Assembly (NCBI GenBank): GCA_016865955.1
Contig: VGNW01000164.1
Span: forward strand, 1-5,311
Source of the DNA: Chloroflexota bacterium
Lineage (GTDB): Bacteria > Chloroflexota > Dehalococcoidia > SZUA-161
Direction of reading: 5' to 3'
DNA: 5,311 nt
Shown here: piece by piece, positions 5,136 through 5,311 of the stretch
Layout of the letters: each line of letters starts with the position of its first letter
Position numbering within the stretch: the stretch's first letter is position 1
Made by a program: the position numbers and the translations under genes
The notes under the pieces: model-generated
What the model saw: only the letters and a program-made list of their open reading frames with translations
Databases searched by the model: none
What the model was told of the DNA's origin: nothing

Positions 5136-5184
5136 ATCTACTAAATTAGCGCTGTATATATTTCCCCAATCCATTTGGCCAATC

Positions 5185-5210
5185 TGACCTTACCCCTTTA
5201 TTAGTACCAG
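5185..5210. repeat. Probable terminal inverted repeat of the IS3-family element
   Basis: TGACCTTACCCC followed by TTTATTAGTACCAG lies just outside the transposase stop codon and opens with the 5'-TG that IS3-family ends share. The matching repeat would be off the right edge, so the inner limit is a guess. Confidence 0.55.
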
Positions 5211-5216
5211 CGTTAA

Positions 5217-5311
5217 TTAGAGTCTGCCGTCTCTTGCCAGGAATTCCTGTGGGGGCAGCCCACCAAGGGAACTATGTGGTCTGACCATATTATAGTCCTT
5301 CCGCCAGGATT
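5217..5311 (-). CDS. IS3-family transposase (OrfB), C-terminal end (partial)
   Basis: Reading leftwards from 5311, thirty codons and a TAA at 5219-5217 encode an end beginning WRKDYNMVRPHSSLGGLPP and finishing LARDGRL. The Y-N-x-x-R-P-H-S-S-L-G block is the hallmark C-terminus of the rve-type DDE integrase domain in IS3-family OrfB proteins, just downstream of the catalytic Glu, which is off the window. The enzyme would carry out copy-out/paste-in transposition with OrfA by frameshift fusion. The IS3 subgroup and intactness cannot be judged. It converges on the IS200-like tnpA. Confidence 0.88.
   Translation of the reverse strand, partial: SWRKDYNMVRPHSSLGGLPPQEFLARDGRL

Larger units (their letters stand above)
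4600..5145 (+). mobile_element. IS200/IS605-family insertion sequence, tnpA only (boundaries approximate)
   Basis: A single Y1 transposase gene lies between two identical subterminal hairpins in the same orientation. This is the layout of IS200-type elements, which move as single strands and have neither terminal inverted repeats nor target duplications. The exact ends cannot be read from one copy: the left cleavage point should lie a short way 5' of the hairpin at 4623 and the right one a few bases 3' of 5135. The bases immediately 5' of the two stems, where guide sequences sit in this family, are AGTT on the left and AGTG on the right. No tnpB or omega-RNA region is present. At roughly 0.5 kb it is a compact member and appears intact. 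Confidence 0.75.
5185..5311 (-). mobile_element. IS3-family insertion sequence, 3' end (partial)
   Basis: The window runs into an insertion sequence whose transposase reads on the - strand and ends at 5217. The element terminus is placed at TGACCTTACCCC (from 5185), which begins with the TG typical of IS3-family ends and lies 32 bases beyond the stop codon, a normal distance. The other end is outside the window, so neither the inverted repeat pair nor the target duplication can be checked. Confidence 0.72.

Overview
The window reads as a bacterial chromosome fragment of moderate GC. It holds a compact run of same-strand housekeeping genes on the left and a repeat-rich, mobile-element-rich stretch on the right. 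The proteins (PlsX, thioredoxin, thioredoxin reductase, CorA, YhhQ-type transporter) are all bacterial. Their style, and the intergenic repeats, remind me of Chloroflexota (Dehalococcoidia-like) genomes, but that placement is an impression and not demonstrated.

Positions 1-3464 carry five + strand genes: the 3' end of plsX, trxA, trxB, corA and a queuosine-precursor-transporter-like gene. Gaps are 54 bp to trxA, 34 bp to trxB, 6 bp to corA and 3 bp to the transporter, so trxB-corA-transporter at least are probably co-transcribed. TrxA and TrxB form a complete NADPH-driven disulfide-reducing pair. CorA and the YhhQ-like protein are inner-membrane importers, predicted for divalent cations and a deazapurine queuosine precursor respectively.

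Positions 3465-3582 hold two related dispersed-repeat palindromes in opposite orientation, followed by a well-placed ribosome site and a metallo-beta-lactamase-fold hydrolase (3583-4353).

Positions 4354-4681 have no gene. They hold a GC-rich hairpin, a short GCAA-loop repeat, a tRNA-like 3' half ending in CCA with no recognisable 5' half, and a perfect 16-bp-arm palindrome. Next is a small IS200/IS605-type element: a Y1 transposase gene (4682-5110) between two identical hairpins. The window ends inside an IS3-family element on the - strand, whose terminus lies near 5185 and of which only the last 30 transposase residues are visible.

No new multi-gene system is evident. The best leads are the tRNA relic beside stacked mobile elements (a possible old integration site), the stem-covarying repeat pair, the perfect palindrome of unknown role, and the matching hairpin ends of the small transposon.
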